A stretch of 64,000 nucleotides of DNA, from NCBI RefSeq assembly GCF_024343735.1, contig NZ_RJUE01000055.1, forward strand, positions 112,423-176,422, in the 5' to 3' direction. Within the stretch, counting starts at the first letter, position 1. Every line of letters begins with the position of its first letter. A model generated the notes under the pieces. That model saw nothing but the letters and a program-made list of their open reading frames with translations, had not been told where the DNA came from and did not search any database. A program made the translations under genes and the position numbers. The stretch is from Lacihabitans sp. CCS-44. GTDB lineage: Bacteria > Bacteroidota > Bacteroidia > Cytophagales > Spirosomataceae. Below are positions 16,555-26,188 of this stretch, in pieces.

Positions 16555-17174
16555 GTGAATAGACTTAGGACTCATTTTTCGCGGTTCGTATTCTTTGCTG
16601 TGGATTTTGAATTTAACGCGAAATATTTTACAAAAAAACATTGAATAATATTCCGAATTCCTCGTGAAAACTTTGTCAAGGTATTAAAGGTTTTGGATTT
16701 AAAGGTTTGGCTAAAGCCAAATTTCTTCTTGTTCATTTTTAGCCTCCAGCTAAAGCAGGAGGCCATGGAATATCACTCTTTGATGCCTAGTTTTAATTGC
16801 GAAAAATTTTCAACTATTGGGATTAGAATTGAATCTCAATATGATAATATTCGAAATATTGAGAAATGGAAGTTCTGGCTAAAGTCAAAGTTGTATGTGT
16901 CATTATTGCTGTCAATTCATAAATGAGCAATTTAATATTATTTTATTGAGGGTCTATTAAATTGCCACAGGCTTTAGCCTGTGGATATCAAAATTAAATT
17001 CCGTTTGACTTTCGTCGAAAACAAAAGTATCAAAAAATAGCCCTAATTGGGTTTGGTCAGAAAATATAGATTAGAGAAAATTATTTCTGAAAGCCACTCG
17101 TCAAATTATCTTATGTAAATTAATTTTAAACTGTTAATTTTGATTTTTAGGCTTGGAAATTACCTTCTATTTTG
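16555..17174. other. gene-free gap holding a REP-like cluster
   Basis: No credible gene is present. The gap carries at least four hairpins (16706-16721, 16742-16763, about 16872-16890 and 16965-16984) built around the core GGCTAAAGCC or its complement, listed as a repeat below. The last 120 bases are AT-rich and probably contain the promoter of the beta-barrel gene. Confidence 0.7.
16706..16984. repeat. cluster of four REP-like palindromes with a GGCTaaAGCC core
   Basis: Four inverted repeats share the core GGCT-AA-AGCC. They are TTTGGCT-AA-AGCCAAA (16706-16721), GCCTCC-A-GCT-AA-AGC-A-GGAGGC (16742-16763), a decayed copy CTGGCTAAAGTCAAAG (about 16875-16890), and CCACAGGCT-TT-AGCCTGTGG (16965-16984, opposite orientation). 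The last has 9-bp perfect arms. Elements of this kind in Bacteroidota genomes are associated with REP-associated tyrosine transposases (Y1/IS200-like); no such transposase is in the window. None has a U-run, so they are not simple terminators. Confidence 0.7.
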
Positions 17175-19571
17175 ATGAAAAAACTAATCCTCATTTTTAT
17201 TTATTTATTCACCGGTCTTCAAGCTTTTTCACAAAAAATACAATTAAAGTTTGTCGATAAGTTTTCGTCACCACTATTTGGCGTTACCGTGAACTTAAGA
17301 GATTCTTTGAATAAATCTTTTCAGTTAAATAATTTCACGGATACTTCTGGAAGGGCGGAGTTTAATCTTAAATCCAATTCTATTTATCTTTTGAAAGCTA
17401 GTTCGGTGGGGTACAAACCTTTTACCTCAATTATAAATACTTCTGAAAAGGGTAAAGCCTATATTTTTACTCTGCAGGATGATTCTCAGACGCTTAGTTC
17501 GGTTACCGTAACGGCCAAAAAGCCGCTTATGACACAAGAGGACGACAAAACCATAGTAGATCCTGAGCCTCTGGCTGGTATGAGTACCAATGCCTTTGAA
17601 TTGATAGAAAAAACGCCCGGGCTTTTTGTGGATCAAGACGGCAATGTTTATCTCAATAGCTCAAGTCCGGCTAGAATTTATATCAATGGACGCGAACAAA
17701 AACTGGGGCCTTCTGATATTGCTTCTATTCTCAAAAGTTTGCCGCCGAATAGTATCGAAAAAATAGAGATTATCAGAACCCCATCGGCCAGTATGGATGC
17801 CTCGAGTTCCGGTGGAGCAGTGAATGTGGTTCTGAAAAAAGGCGTAAAATTGGGAAGAACGGGTACTATAAACGCAGGTTTCAATCAAGGTAGATTCGGG
17901 AATCAGTTTGTAGGTATAAATCTCAACCGAAGTTTAGAAACCCGAAGCTCGTATCTCAATCTGAACTTCAACCACCGCAAATCGTTTGACGAATCGGTTT
18001 TTGAGCGTGTTTTGGGAACAGAAAATCGAAATCTGAATACAGAAAGCTATTCAATTTTCCCAGCTTACAGTATTTTCTCTGGTTTTGGGGCAAATTTTGA
18101 CCTTTCTAAAAAACTAGAAATTGGGTATGATGGAAGACTAAGTTTTAACGACAATCAAAGCCGAATCGAAAACAATAGTGAGGTTGTGAATTCTGCCAGC
18201 TTTACGGAGAAGTTTTCTCAAAACACAAATTTGGTAGAGAATAATACTCAAAACTACAACATTAACCAAGGCGTGAATGCCAAATATAAATTCGATGAGA
18301 AGGGCTCTGAATTAAAGCTTGATGCGTCTTTAGATTATTTTGAGACCAATGGAGGCCAGGATTATAACACCACCTTTGTGATGCCGACACCAAGCAGTTT
18401 CGGTGGAACGGGCGACTGGCTCAATTCTCGTACATTGTTTGCTTCTACTTTGGATTTCAAATATCTTTTTCCAAAGAAATTGACGCTTGAATCGGGTTTG
18501 AAAACCTCAATTCAGAATTTTGATTCTAAAACCGAATATACCATAACCAGAAATAGTATCACGGCAAAAGATGCTTTTAGAACTAACGCCTTTGATTATT
18601 TTGAAAACATCAATGCGGCTTATGTCCAAATGTCAAAATCCTTCGGAAAGTATGTGTTGAAGACCGGAGCTAGGTTAGAAAATACCGTAATGAAAGGCCA
18701 ACAGACGATTCCCTCGGATACCACTTTTAGTATCAACAGAACTGACCTTTTTCCTTATGTTTTCTTCAGTCGCAAACTTTTCAAAATCGCTTCTTATGAC
18801 CTTCGTGGATATTTGATAGCACGCAGAACCATTAGTAGGCCAGTTTATGAATACCTGAATCCATTTCCACGCTTTGTGGATCAATACATTTACGAGGCCG
18901 GAAATCCATCGCTTAGACCACAGTTTACCAACAATATTGAAGCCAATATCAGTTTTGATGAAAGGCCGATTTTCGCCATTGGCCGCAATTACGTGAAGGA
19001 TATTTTCACTTCTGTGGTGCTTCAGGACAAGTCAGATGCTCGAGTTTCGTACAGAACTTATCAGAATTTGGGTAAGAATACAGAAACGTATTTCAGGCTT
19101 TTGGGTGCTGTTCCCCCTGGCAAAAAGTACTTTTTTGTGGTGGGTACTATGTTTATGTTTAACGATTATGAAGGGCAAGTGGATAGTAAACCCATCACTT
19201 TCTCTAAAGGAACTTGGTCTTTCTTTACCTTTCATCAGTTGAAAATCGACGCTAATTCGTCAGTTTATCTCAATGGTTTTTTCAGGACCAATGGACAACA
19301 ACAATTTTATGAACTCAGCAATTTTGGCAACCTAGATTTGAGTATCAATAGGCAGTTTTTTAATAAGAAATTGGTGGTTACTGCCCAGATGCGAGATTTG
19401 TTTTATTCTAATAACTATTCCTTTACACTGAACCAAGGAAACATCAATGCCACAGGCTTCCGCAGAAATGATTCTCGTCGTTTCGGCATCAACATTCGCT
19501 ACAATTTCGGCCAAAAAAAGAAAAACGAGGGCTTCGATATGTTCAATGTGGAGGGAATGGACTCTAAATAA
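17175..19571 (+). CDS. outer-membrane beta-barrel, TonB-receptor-like protein
   Basis: A 798-residue outer-membrane protein with signal peptide MKKLILIFIYLFTGLQAFSQ. The order of domains is a carboxypeptidase-regulatory-like beta-sandwich (residues about 22-105), a TonB-plug-like domain with RIYINGREQKLGPSDI and SIEKIEIIRTPSASMDASSSG, and then a large barrel of the OMP_b-brl_3 type. The plug lacks the usual small-ligand partners: no SusD gene is adjacent, so it is not a SusC-type glycan importer. The ATG at 17175 is chosen because the signal peptide begins there; a TTG directly before it adds one residue. Its last 102 coding bases plus 12 bases after the stop recur at 21744-21857. Confidence 0.9.
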   Translation: MKKLILIFIYLFTGLQAFSQKIQLKFVDKFSSPLFGVTVNLRDSLNKSFQLNNFTDTSGRAEFNLKSNSIYLLKASSVGYKPFTSIINTSEKGKAYIFTLQDDSQTLSSVTVTAKKPLMTQEDDKTIVDPEPLAGMSTNAFELIEKTPGLFVDQDGNVYLNSSSPARIYINGREQKLGPSDIASILKSLPPNSIEKIEIIRTPSASMDASSSGGAVNVVLKKGVKLGRTGTINAGFNQGRFGNQFVGINLNRSLETRSSYLNLNFNHRKSFDESVFERVLGTENRNLNTESYSIFPAYSIFSGFGANFDLSKKLEIGYDGRLSFNDNQSRIENNSEVVNSASFTEKFSQNTNLVENNTQNYNINQGVNAKYKFDEKGSELKLDASLDYFETNGGQDYNTTFVMPTPSSFGGTGDWLNSRTLFASTLDFKYLFPKKLTLESGLKTSIQNFDSKTEYTITRNSITAKDAFRTNAFDYFENINAAYVQMSKSFGKYVLKTGARLENTVMKGQQTIPSDTTFSINRTDLFPYVFFSRKLFKIASYDLRGYLIARRTISRPVYEYLNPFPRFVDQYIYEAGNPSLRPQFTNNIEANISFDERPIFAIGRNYVKDIFTSVVLQDKSDARVSYRTYQNLGKNTETYFRLLGAVPPGKKYFFVVGTMFMFNDYEGQVDSKPITFSKGTWSFFTFHQLKIDANSSVYLNGFFRTNGQQQFYELSNFGNLDLSINRQFFNKKLVVTAQMRDLFYSNNYSFTLNQGNINATGFRRNDSRRFGINIRYNFGQKKKNEGFDMFNVEGMDSK

Positions 19572-19583
19572 TTGTACTTTTTT
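19470..19583 (+). repeat. 114-bp direct repeat, copy 1 (3' end of beta-barrel gene)
   Basis: Covers the last 34 codons of the beta-barrel gene including its stop and the first 12 bases beyond. It matches 21744-21857 at 112 of 114 positions in the same orientation. Both differences are third-codon-position C/T changes that leave the protein unchanged (Phe and Asn codons). Confidence 0.93.
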
Positions 19584-19858
19584 TCGATATTTTTTTTGAG
19601 TAGAATTAAGATTGCCTTGCAATGTATTTTTCGGTTTATTTATTGTGAGGCTATTTTTTTGTTCTCTCGCAAAAACATTTCTTTGAGATCGGCTTACTCT
19701 AGGTTTCAATGGTTGAGATTTTTGGGATTTCTGAATATTCTTGGACTTGATTAACTCAAGCCACTCTTCTTTTGTAAACTTTAAATACTGAAAAAAAAAT
19801 TTAGAAAGTTAAGCTGAAAATTAGCCATATCTTTTTATGAATAAAATACTAAAAATAA

Positions 19859-21472
19859 CTAATTACAGTTTTGAACAACATTTATATTATCAACTAACCA
19901 AATTTTTGATAATATGCTGTTTCGAGCCTTAACAACATCAGGAACGCAAATTTTTTTTAGTGGGTTAGAGGATATTACAATTTGACTTTTGTCCACGTTA
20001 TAAATATTCCTAAGATCCAATTCGGAAAGGCTGTTATATGTAATGGCCAGTGAAGAGAGGTATTTAATTTTTGTAATATCTATTTTAGAAAGATTGTTAA
20101 AATCAGCCTGAATTGAAACCCAATTATTACTATTCGGAGGAAACACAAGCTCCGTTAATTTATTTTTTCTTACATAAATTTTTTCCAAATTTTCTAAATG
20201 ACTAATATTCAGTGTTGATAAATCATTTTCTGTTAGGTCCAGAATAGAAATTTTTTTTGGTAGGGTTATTTCCTCTAATCCTAATCCATTTAGCGTTAAG
20301 TTTTTGATTTTTTGATTTTTTTCTAGACTGATATAAGGTATTTTAACCTTGTAGCTTTTTGTTATTACACCCGCACTTAAAGAATTAATAACAAAATTGA
20401 AAACATTAATATTTTCTAATTCTAGATTGTTATTAAAATTATATTCGGAAATAAGAGCATGTCTCATATAGAATGATTTTAATTTCTTGTTTTGACTTAG
20501 ATCTATTGAAGTAAGTTTATTTTCACTGTACGAGTAAGTCCCGAGACTTACATTTTTGCCTTCTATTTTTGTGTATCCGCCTGATCCAAAGGTAGTCAAG
20601 TTGAGTAGTTTAGATAGGTCGACAAATTCGATTTTAGGAGAAACCTCTAATACTTCGATTTTTGAATTTTTAGATAAGTCTATTGATGAAAAATTTGTAT
20701 TGAAAGAAAGGGTTTTTAGATTGATGTTTTCCCTAACGTCTAAATTGTCTAATGTCGGTGAATCAACTCCTAAAATTTCAAGATTAACGTTTTTCTTTAA
20801 GTTGAGGGTTTTGAATTTGCCTTTTAGGATTATTGTTTTAATTTTTGGGTTATTGGAAAAATCCAAAAATTCAACTTCCGAATTTAGAAGGCCGAGGGAT
20901 TCCAGATTTGTAAAAAGTTCAATTCCACTTAAATCTTTAATTTTAGTAATATCAAACTCTGCTTTATCATTGGAATAAATTAACATTTCAGTTATTTTAT
21001 TCCTATCTATTTCTTGTATTTTTCCATCTAATAATCCCTCAGAATCATATTTACGGTATATCAAGTATTTTTCAAATTCTACATCTGCGATTTTTATTTC
21101 CGAAGATGTTTTGACGCTAAATGTTGAGGTACTACATCTATCTTTAGAGTCGCAAATTTCTAACTTACCATTTAGTTCATAATTTAATGGTAAATCGGTT
21201 ATTGTATATGACAATTGTCCGTTTTTTTCTTTAATAGGCTCTATTTTAATCTTATCTGGGGCATAGATGTAGTAACTCAATATTCCATTCTCTGGAACAG
21301 TGGACAAATCCCAACTTACTGTCACATGTTTTCCATTAGGGTTAAGTGTTGCCACTACATTAGTCACTGTGGGTGGTAAAGTTTGTTTAGGGGTTTGGCT
21401 TTCTATTTCATTTGCTTTTTCACAACCGAGTAAGATAAATAAGGTTGATATTGTAAGTAAAAATTTTGACAT
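19859..21472 (-). CDS. leucine-rich-repeat-like surface lipoprotein
   Basis: A 537-residue exported lipoprotein, unknown role. Starting at the ATG at 21472 gives MSKFLLTISTLFILLGC with the lipobox Cys at residue 17; an upstream in-frame ATG would bury this signal, so it is rejected. Residues about 35-110 resemble a fibronectin type III domain (VTVSWDLSTVPENGILSYYI). From about residue 165 onward come many irregular LRR-like units of the form L-x2-L-x-L/I-x-x-N (LTSIDLSQNKKLKSFYM, LSTLNISHLENLEKIYV, LSELDLRN). It is AT-rich with poor codon choice against the neighbours. It lies on the opposite strand between two copies of the beta-barrel gene's 3' end, which suggests later insertion. Confidence 0.82.
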   Translation of the reverse strand: MSKFLLTISTLFILLGCEKANEIESQTPKQTLPPTVTNVVATLNPNGKHVTVSWDLSTVPENGILSYYIYAPDKIKIEPIKEKNGQLSYTITDLPLNYELNGKLEICDSKDRCSTSTFSVKTSSEIKIADVEFEKYLIYRKYDSEGLLDGKIQEIDRNKITEMLIYSNDKAEFDITKIKDLSGIELFTNLESLGLLNSEVEFLDFSNNPKIKTIILKGKFKTLNLKKNVNLEILGVDSPTLDNLDVRENINLKTLSFNTNFSSIDLSKNSKIEVLEVSPKIEFVDLSKLLNLTTFGSGGYTKIEGKNVSLGTYSYSENKLTSIDLSQNKKLKSFYMRHALISEYNFNNNLELENINVFNFVINSLSAGVITKSYKVKIPYISLEKNQKIKNLTLNGLGLEEITLPKKISILDLTENDLSTLNISHLENLEKIYVRKNKLTELVFPPNSNNWVSIQADFNNLSKIDITKIKYLSSLAITYNSLSELDLRNIYNVDKSQIVISSNPLKKICVPDVVKARNSILSKIWLVDNINVVQNCN

Positions 21473-21743
21473 ATCGTATCGTTCTGTTGACCGCAAGCTA
21501 AGATTAAAATCATTTAATTCCAATTGGATTTTTTGAAATTTATTATTCGGTTATTAACGAGTTCTCATTAACCGAGCTGTGAATATTATAATATTGGATT
21601 AAATCTAAAAGGCGTGTTTTTTTTGTGATTTCATTTCTAATTTCATTTACTAAATTTTAGATGTATCCAAAATGCAGGTGATTCATATATTTTCCGTTTC
21701 AACATTCCTGGAATTCTAATGATGATTTTGGTGCTCTAGCTGC

Positions 21744-21857
21744 GATTCTCGTCGTTTTGGCATCAATATTCGCTACAATTTCGGCCAAAAAAAGAAAAAC
21801 GAGGGCTTCGATATGTTCAATGTGGAGGGAATGGACTCTAAATAATTGTACTTTTTT
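21744..21857 (+). pseudogene. remnant 3' end of a beta-barrel receptor gene (repeat copy 2)
   Basis: Encodes the same C-terminal peptide as the 798-residue barrel protein (RRFGINIRYNFGQKKKN, ending NVEGMDSK and a stop). In the same frame a TGA stands at 21723-21725 and no start lies between, so it cannot be expressed as a receptor. The similarity stops abruptly on both sides. It is most simply read as what is left of a tandem duplicate after deletion, or as a duplication made when the intervening 2.2 kb was inserted. Confidence 0.9.
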
Positions 21858-21969
21858 AAGTGTGATATTTCACTAATTCAACAAGGAGGCCTATTGCTGC
21901 CGATTTTTACAAGTTTTATTTGTAATTATTATTTTATGTTTTTTTATTTGTAAAGTTGAAATAAGTATT

Positions 21970-21987
21970 TTAGCGAAATTTCGCTAA
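21970..21987. promoter_or_regulatory. 18-bp perfect palindrome in the ilvD leader
   Basis: TTAGCGAAATTTCGCTAA is identical to its own reverse complement and ends 24 bases before the ilvD start codon. It could be an operator for a dimeric regulator of the ilv operon or form an RNA hairpin in the 5' leader. A chance perfect 18-mer palindrome is unlikely in so short a stretch, though AT-rich ends lower the significance. Confidence 0.5.
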
Positions 21988-22011
21988 TTAACAATTTACT
22001 TTAAAATTAAA

Positions 22012-23694
22012 ATGTCGCAAAACCTCAATAAGTTCAGTAGAACCCTAACGCAAGAAATCACGAATCCGGCTGCCAAAGCCATGCTTTACGGTATCGGTCT
22101 TTCTTCAGATGACATGCAAAAGCCACAAATCGGTATTGCAAGTACTGGTTATGAGGGCAATACATGTAATATGCACTTAAATGGACTTTCTGTTCATGTA
22201 AAGAAAGGGATTCAGGCCAACGACATGGTAGGTCTTATTTTTCATACGATAGGTGTATCAGACGGTATGACAAACGGCAACAACGGTATGAGTTATTCAT
22301 TACCAAGTCGTGATTTGATCGCCGATTCTATTGAGGACGTAGTGGCTGCACAATGGTACGACGGCGTAATTGCGGTGGTCGGTTGCGACAAAAACATGCC
22401 CGGAGCCATGATAGCCATTGCTAGATTAAACCGCCCTGCTATGTTGGTTTACGGTGGAACTATCCGCTCGGGCGAATACAAAGGACAAAAATTGGATATC
22501 GTTTCGGCATTTGAGGCACTTGGGAAGAAATTCGCAGGAAATATCTCAGATGAAGATTATGAAGGAGTTATAAAGAATGCTATCCCAGGTGCAGGTGCTT
22601 GTGGAGGTATGTATACGGCCAATACCATGGCATCTTCTATGGAAGCAATGGGCTTGACCCTACCAAACTCGTCGAGCTATCCAGCTACGCATGAAGGAAA
22701 AGTAGCAGAGTGTATTGCTATAGGTGCTGCCATGAAAAACATGTTGGAACTCAATATTCTTCCAAAGGATATCATGACTCGTAAGGCATTTGAAAATGCT
22801 ATGACCGTAGTAATGGCTCTTGGAGGTTCTACCAATGCCGTTTTGCATTACTTGGCGATTGCTCATGCGGCTGATGTAGATTTTACATTGAAAGACGTTC
22901 AGGCGATTTCAGATAGAGTACCTTTCTTGGCAGACTTGAAGCCATCTGGCAAATATTATATGGAAGATATGCTCGCGATAGGCGGCTTGCCTGCTTTGAT
23001 GAAGTATTTGTTGAATAATAACTTATTACACGGCGACTGTATGACCATTACTGGCAAAACAATTGCACAGAATCTTGCAGATGTGGTCGAGTTGGAGTTT
23101 GAAAACCAAAAAATCATTCACCCGCTTTCTAAACCTATTAAACCAAGTGGGCATTTACAAATTCTTTATGGCAACTTGGCTACAGAAGGGGCAGTGGCCA
23201 AAATCACTGGCAAAGAAGGCTTAAAGTTTGAAGGTGCAGCCAAAGTTTGTGAGTCAGAAGAAGAAGTGATTGAGTTTTTATCGAAAGGTGAAATAAAGCC
23301 CGGCCATGTAGTAGTTATCAGAAACGAGGGACCAAAAGGCGGACCAGGTATGCCTGAAATGCTAAAACCAACTTCGGCAGTGATGGGAGCTGGTCTTGGA
23401 AACTCGGTGGCGATGATTACTGACGGACGTTTTTCAGGTGGTACGCACGGATTTGTTGTGGGTCATGTTACTCCAGAAGCCTTTGACGGAGGAAACATAG
23501 CATTGGTAAAAGACGGTGATATGATTACAATAGATGCAGAAAATAACCAATTGAATTTGCATGTATCAGATGAAGAACTGGCCGTAAGAAGAGCACAATG
23601 GAAGCAAATCCCGTCGCCGTTTACAAAAGGAGTTTTGAGAAAATACATCAAAAACGTAAGCTCAGCCAGCAAAGGCTGTGTTACAGATTTGTGA
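22012..23694 (+). CDS. ilvD: dihydroxy-acid dehydratase
   Basis: Dehydrates 2,3-dihydroxy acids to the keto acid precursors of valine and isoleucine; cytoplasmic Fe-S enzyme. The 560-residue chain has cluster cysteines in [23 protein letters not shown] and [12 protein letters not shown], plus the C-terminal [20 protein letters not shown] signature. Length is standard for the bacterial family. It heads the ilvD-ilvB-ilvN-ilvC run; the 68-base gap to ilvB has no terminator. Control may involve the palindrome just upstream; no Leu- or Ile-rich leader peptide is visible, so classical attenuation is not supported. Confidence 0.97.
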   Translation: MSQNLNKFSRTLTQEITNPAAKAMLYGIGLSSDDMQKPQIGIASTGYEGNTCNMHLNGLSVHVKKGIQANDMVGLIFHTIGVSDGMTNGNNGMSYSLPSRDLIADSIEDVVAAQWYDGVIAVVGCDKNMPGAMIAIARLNRPAMLVYGGTIRSGEYKGQKLDIVSAFEALGKKFAGNISDEDYEGVIKNAIPGAGACGGMYTANTMASSMEAMGLTLPNSSSYPATHEGKVAECIAIGAAMKNMLELNILPKDIMTRKAFENAMTVVMALGGSTNAVLHYLAIAHAADVDFTLKDVQAISDRVPFLADLKPSGKYYMEDMLAIGGLPALMKYLLNNNLLHGDCMTITGKTIAQNLADVVELEFENQKIIHPLSKPIKPSGHLQILYGNLATEGAVAKITGKEGLKFEGAAKVCESEEEVIEFLSKGEIKPGHVVVIRNEGPKGGPGMPEMLKPTSAVMGAGLGNSVAMITDGRFSGGTHGFVVGHVTPEAFDGGNIALVKDGDMITIDAENNQLNLHVSDEELAVRRAQWKQIPSPFTKGVLRKYIKNVSSASKGCVTDL

Positions 23695-23762
23695 TTTTCA
23701 GAAACAAACCTGAATTCTAAAAAGATTGATTTCAAGAGAAAACAAACAAAACCAATAATACC

Positions 23763-25502
23763 ATGAGTAAAGAAATAGCTTTCATGGAAGAAGAAATTAA
23801 AATAGAAGAAGTGAAGTTTTTGTCTGGAGGTCAGGCACTGATGGAATGCTTTGTAGCTGAAGGCGTAGATACCATCTTTGGGTATCCTGGCGGAGCCATT
23901 ATGCCTATTTACGATGCCCTTTATGACTATACCGACCGTATAAATCATATACTTGTAAGACATGAACAAGGTGCTTCTCACGCCGCCGAAGGCTATGCCC
24001 GATCAAGCGGTAGAGTAGGCGTATGTATGGCTACATCTGGCCCAGGTGCAACCAATTTGGTGACTGGAATTGCTGACGCAATAATAGACTGTACACCCAT
24101 GGTAGCCATCACAGGACAAGTAGCCTCTAATTTGCTAGGTACTGATGCTTTTCAAGAAACGGATGTGATTGGCATCACCACTCCTATTTGCAAATGGAAT
24201 TATCAAGTAACAGATCCCGACGAAATTCCAGGAATATTAGCCAAAGCATTCTTTATTGCCAGAGCAGGAAAGCCAGGCCCTGTTTTGATCGACATCACTA
24301 AAGATGCTCAAGTCAAAAGTATGACTAAGCCTTTTGAATATAAACCGGTGGAAGGGCTTCTTGGATACCATCCACGTAGAGTTCCGAAGATGGATCAAGT
24401 GGAAAAGGCAGCGGAGCTGATAAATAAAGCAAAAAGACCTTATATACTTTTTGGACATGGTGTTTTGATTTCAGAAGCTATGGAGGAGTTCAGGGAGTTT
24501 GTGGAGAAAACAGACATTCCTTGTGCCAGTACCCTTTTGGGCTTATCAGGAATATCAATAGATCACCCTAACTACATGGGTTGGTTGGGTATGCACGGCA
24601 TGTACGCTCCAAATGTCATGACCGATCAATGTGATGTTTTGATAGCCATCGGTATGCGTTTTGATGATAGAGTAACGGGTGATGCTTCACTTTTTGCCAA
24701 ACAAGCAAAGATTGTTCATATCGAGATAGATCCAGCCGAAATAGAAAAAATAAAAAAAACGGAAGCCCCAGTAATTGGTGACGTAAAAGAGGTTCTGAAT
24801 CTCCTTACCCCTTTGGTTAAAAAAGGCGATTATACAGGCTGGAAAAACGAATTCAGAAAACTTGAACCGAAAGAAAAAGAGGCTGTAACAGACAGAGACT
24901 TGAAGTTTGAAGGTCAAATAAAAATGGCCGAGGTGGTGAAAATGGTGTCAGATAAAACCAAAGGTGAGGCTTGTGTAGTAGTGGATGTGGGTCAACATCA
25001 GATGGTTACGGCAAGGTATTTTGAGTTTAAAAGACATAATTCTTACATAGCTTCTGGTGGATTAGGAACCATGGGATTTGCCATTCCAGCAGCTTTGGGT
25101 GCTAAAATGGGAGCCCCAGACAGAGAAGTTATTGCATTCATAGGCGATGGTTGCTTCCAAATGACAATCCAGGAGTTGGGTACGATAGCTCAAAGTAAAT
25201 TGCCAGTGAAGTTGATTATTTTGAATAATAATTATCTTGGAATGGTGCGTCAATGGCAGCAGTTGTTTTTTGAAAAAAGATATTCATTTGTGGAGCTTCA
25301 AAATCCAGATTTCATTATGATTTCTAAAGGATTCGGACTTGAAGGAGAAAAAATCACGGAGAGGGATCAATTAAGTGAAGCAATAGACAAAATGTTAGCA
25401 CATGATGGTGGATACGTATTGGAAGTGGTGGTTGAAAAAGAAGAGAACGTATTTCCTATGGTACCTGCAGGTCGTAGTGTAAGTGAAATCAGACTTACTT
25501 AA
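23763..25502 (+). CDS. ilvB: acetolactate synthase, large catalytic subunit
   Basis: Thiamine-diphosphate enzyme that condenses pyruvate to acetolactate (or acetohydroxybutyrate) in branched-chain amino acid synthesis. The 579-residue protein has the N-terminal pyrimidine-binding domain (IFGYPGGAIMPIYDAL, with the catalytic Glu in HEQGASHAAEGYAR), a central FAD-binding domain, and the C-terminal diphosphate site GDGCFQMTIQELGT through NNNYLGMVRQWQ. The first 18 residues are an extra acidic extension (EEEIKIEEVKF). It is followed 41 bases later by its regulatory subunit, the usual order. Confidence 0.97.
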   Translation: MSKEIAFMEEEIKIEEVKFLSGGQALMECFVAEGVDTIFGYPGGAIMPIYDALYDYTDRINHILVRHEQGASHAAEGYARSSGRVGVCMATSGPGATNLVTGIADAIIDCTPMVAITGQVASNLLGTDAFQETDVIGITTPICKWNYQVTDPDEIPGILAKAFFIARAGKPGPVLIDITKDAQVKSMTKPFEYKPVEGLLGYHPRRVPKMDQVEKAAELINKAKRPYILFGHGVLISEAMEEFREFVEKTDIPCASTLLGLSGISIDHPNYMGWLGMHGMYAPNVMTDQCDVLIAIGMRFDDRVTGDASLFAKQAKIVHIEIDPAEIEKIKKTEAPVIGDVKEVLNLLTPLVKKGDYTGWKNEFRKLEPKEKEAVTDRDLKFEGQIKMAEVVKMVSDKTKGEACVVVDVGQHQMVTARYFEFKRHNSYIASGGLGTMGFAIPAALGAKMGAPDREVIAFIGDGCFQMTIQELGTIAQSKLPVKLIILNNNYLGMVRQWQQLFFEKRYSFVELQNPDFIMISKGFGLEGEKITERDQLSEAIDKMLAHDGGYVLEVVVEKEENVFPMVPAGRSVSEIRLT

Positions 25503-25543
25503 ATCGAAGTTTAAAGCAACATTTACAGCAAAAGAGAAAAATT

Positions 25544-26080
25544 ATGACGCAATATACGATCTGTGTATTTACCGAAAACAGCATCGGGATTTTGAACAAA
25601 ATCACGGTAATATTTACGCGTAGAAGAATAAATATAGAAAGCCTTACAGTTTCTGAAACAGTAAGAAAGGGCGTTTCGCGTTTCACTATTGTGATCAAAC
25701 ACGAGAAACGTGAAGAAGTAGAAAAGTTGGTTCGCCAAATCAGGAAAATTGTGGAAGTTTTGGCAGTATTTGGGTATTTGAATGATGAAATCGTTTATAA
25801 CGAGATTGCACTTTTCAAAATATCCACTCCAATGGGAGGCAAAGCCTTAGATATAGACACCATTAATCGTATTTATAAAGCTTGGGTGGTCTACTGGGAG
25901 TTAGATTATGTGACTATACAAAAAACAGGTACTGAGGAAGAGATTTTTGACTTTTTTAGATACCTTAAACCTCATGGTATCATTGAGTTTGTTCGTTCAG
26001 GCCGTGTAGCAGTTGGTAAAACACCACAAGGGTTGGTGGAATATCTTCCTGAAGACCAAGAATGGGAATATTATCTGTGA
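25544..26080 (+). CDS. ilvN: acetolactate synthase, small regulatory subunit
   Basis: Regulatory partner of IlvB that confers valine feedback inhibition. The 178-residue chain begins with an ACT domain: the pattern YTICVFTENSIGILNKITVIF, then RRRINIESLTVSETVR and VSRFTIVI, is the typical ACT beta-alpha-beta. The C-terminal ALS_ss_C domain carries ALFKISTP and ends in VGKTPQGLVEYLPED. Small subunits of about 160-185 residues are standard. Translation starts 41 bases after ilvB and the gene is surely in the same operon. A short hairpin (CCGAAT/ATTCGG, 26095-26108) lies between it and ilvC. Confidence 0.95.
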   Translation: MTQYTICVFTENSIGILNKITVIFTRRRINIESLTVSETVRKGVSRFTIVIKHEKREEVEKLVRQIRKIVEVLAVFGYLNDEIVYNEIALFKISTPMGGKALDIDTINRIYKAWVVYWELDYVTIQKTGTEEEIFDFFRYLKPHGIIEFVRSGRVAVGKTPQGLVEYLPEDQEWEYYL

Positions 26081-26188
26081 TAATTTGAATTTCGCCGAAT
26101 TTATTCGGAAATTTGCAGCGTTTTTGAGATTTTTTTAAATATAACGTAGAACATATTGTTCGATTTTCTAAAACAAAATAGTATATAA

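Larger units (their letters stand above)
21473..22011. other. gap with receptor-gene remnant and ilvD leader
   Basis: About 270 bases of AT-rich sequence probably include the promoter of the lipoprotein gene. They are followed by the 114-bp receptor remnant (21744-21857) and then about 150 bases of leader before ilvD, including the 18-bp palindrome at 21970-21987. No intact gene is seen. Confidence 0.65.

Noticed and set aside
16693..16926. 77-residue plus-strand ORF in the gap after argG
   Set aside because: It is translated straight through the REP-like palindromes and shows no coding character.
16706..16984. CRISPR array
   Set aside because: The repeated cores are palindromes of unequal length and spacing with no uniform spacers and no cas genes.
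16555..17174. Insertion sequence remnant in the REP-like gap
   Set aside because: No transposase fragment, terminal inverted repeats or target duplication could be seen.
23763..26188. Leu/Ile/Val leader peptide or T-box for the ilv genes
   Set aside because: No short ORF rich in branched-chain codons and no T-box-like conserved bases were seen upstream of ilvD, ilvB or ilvC.
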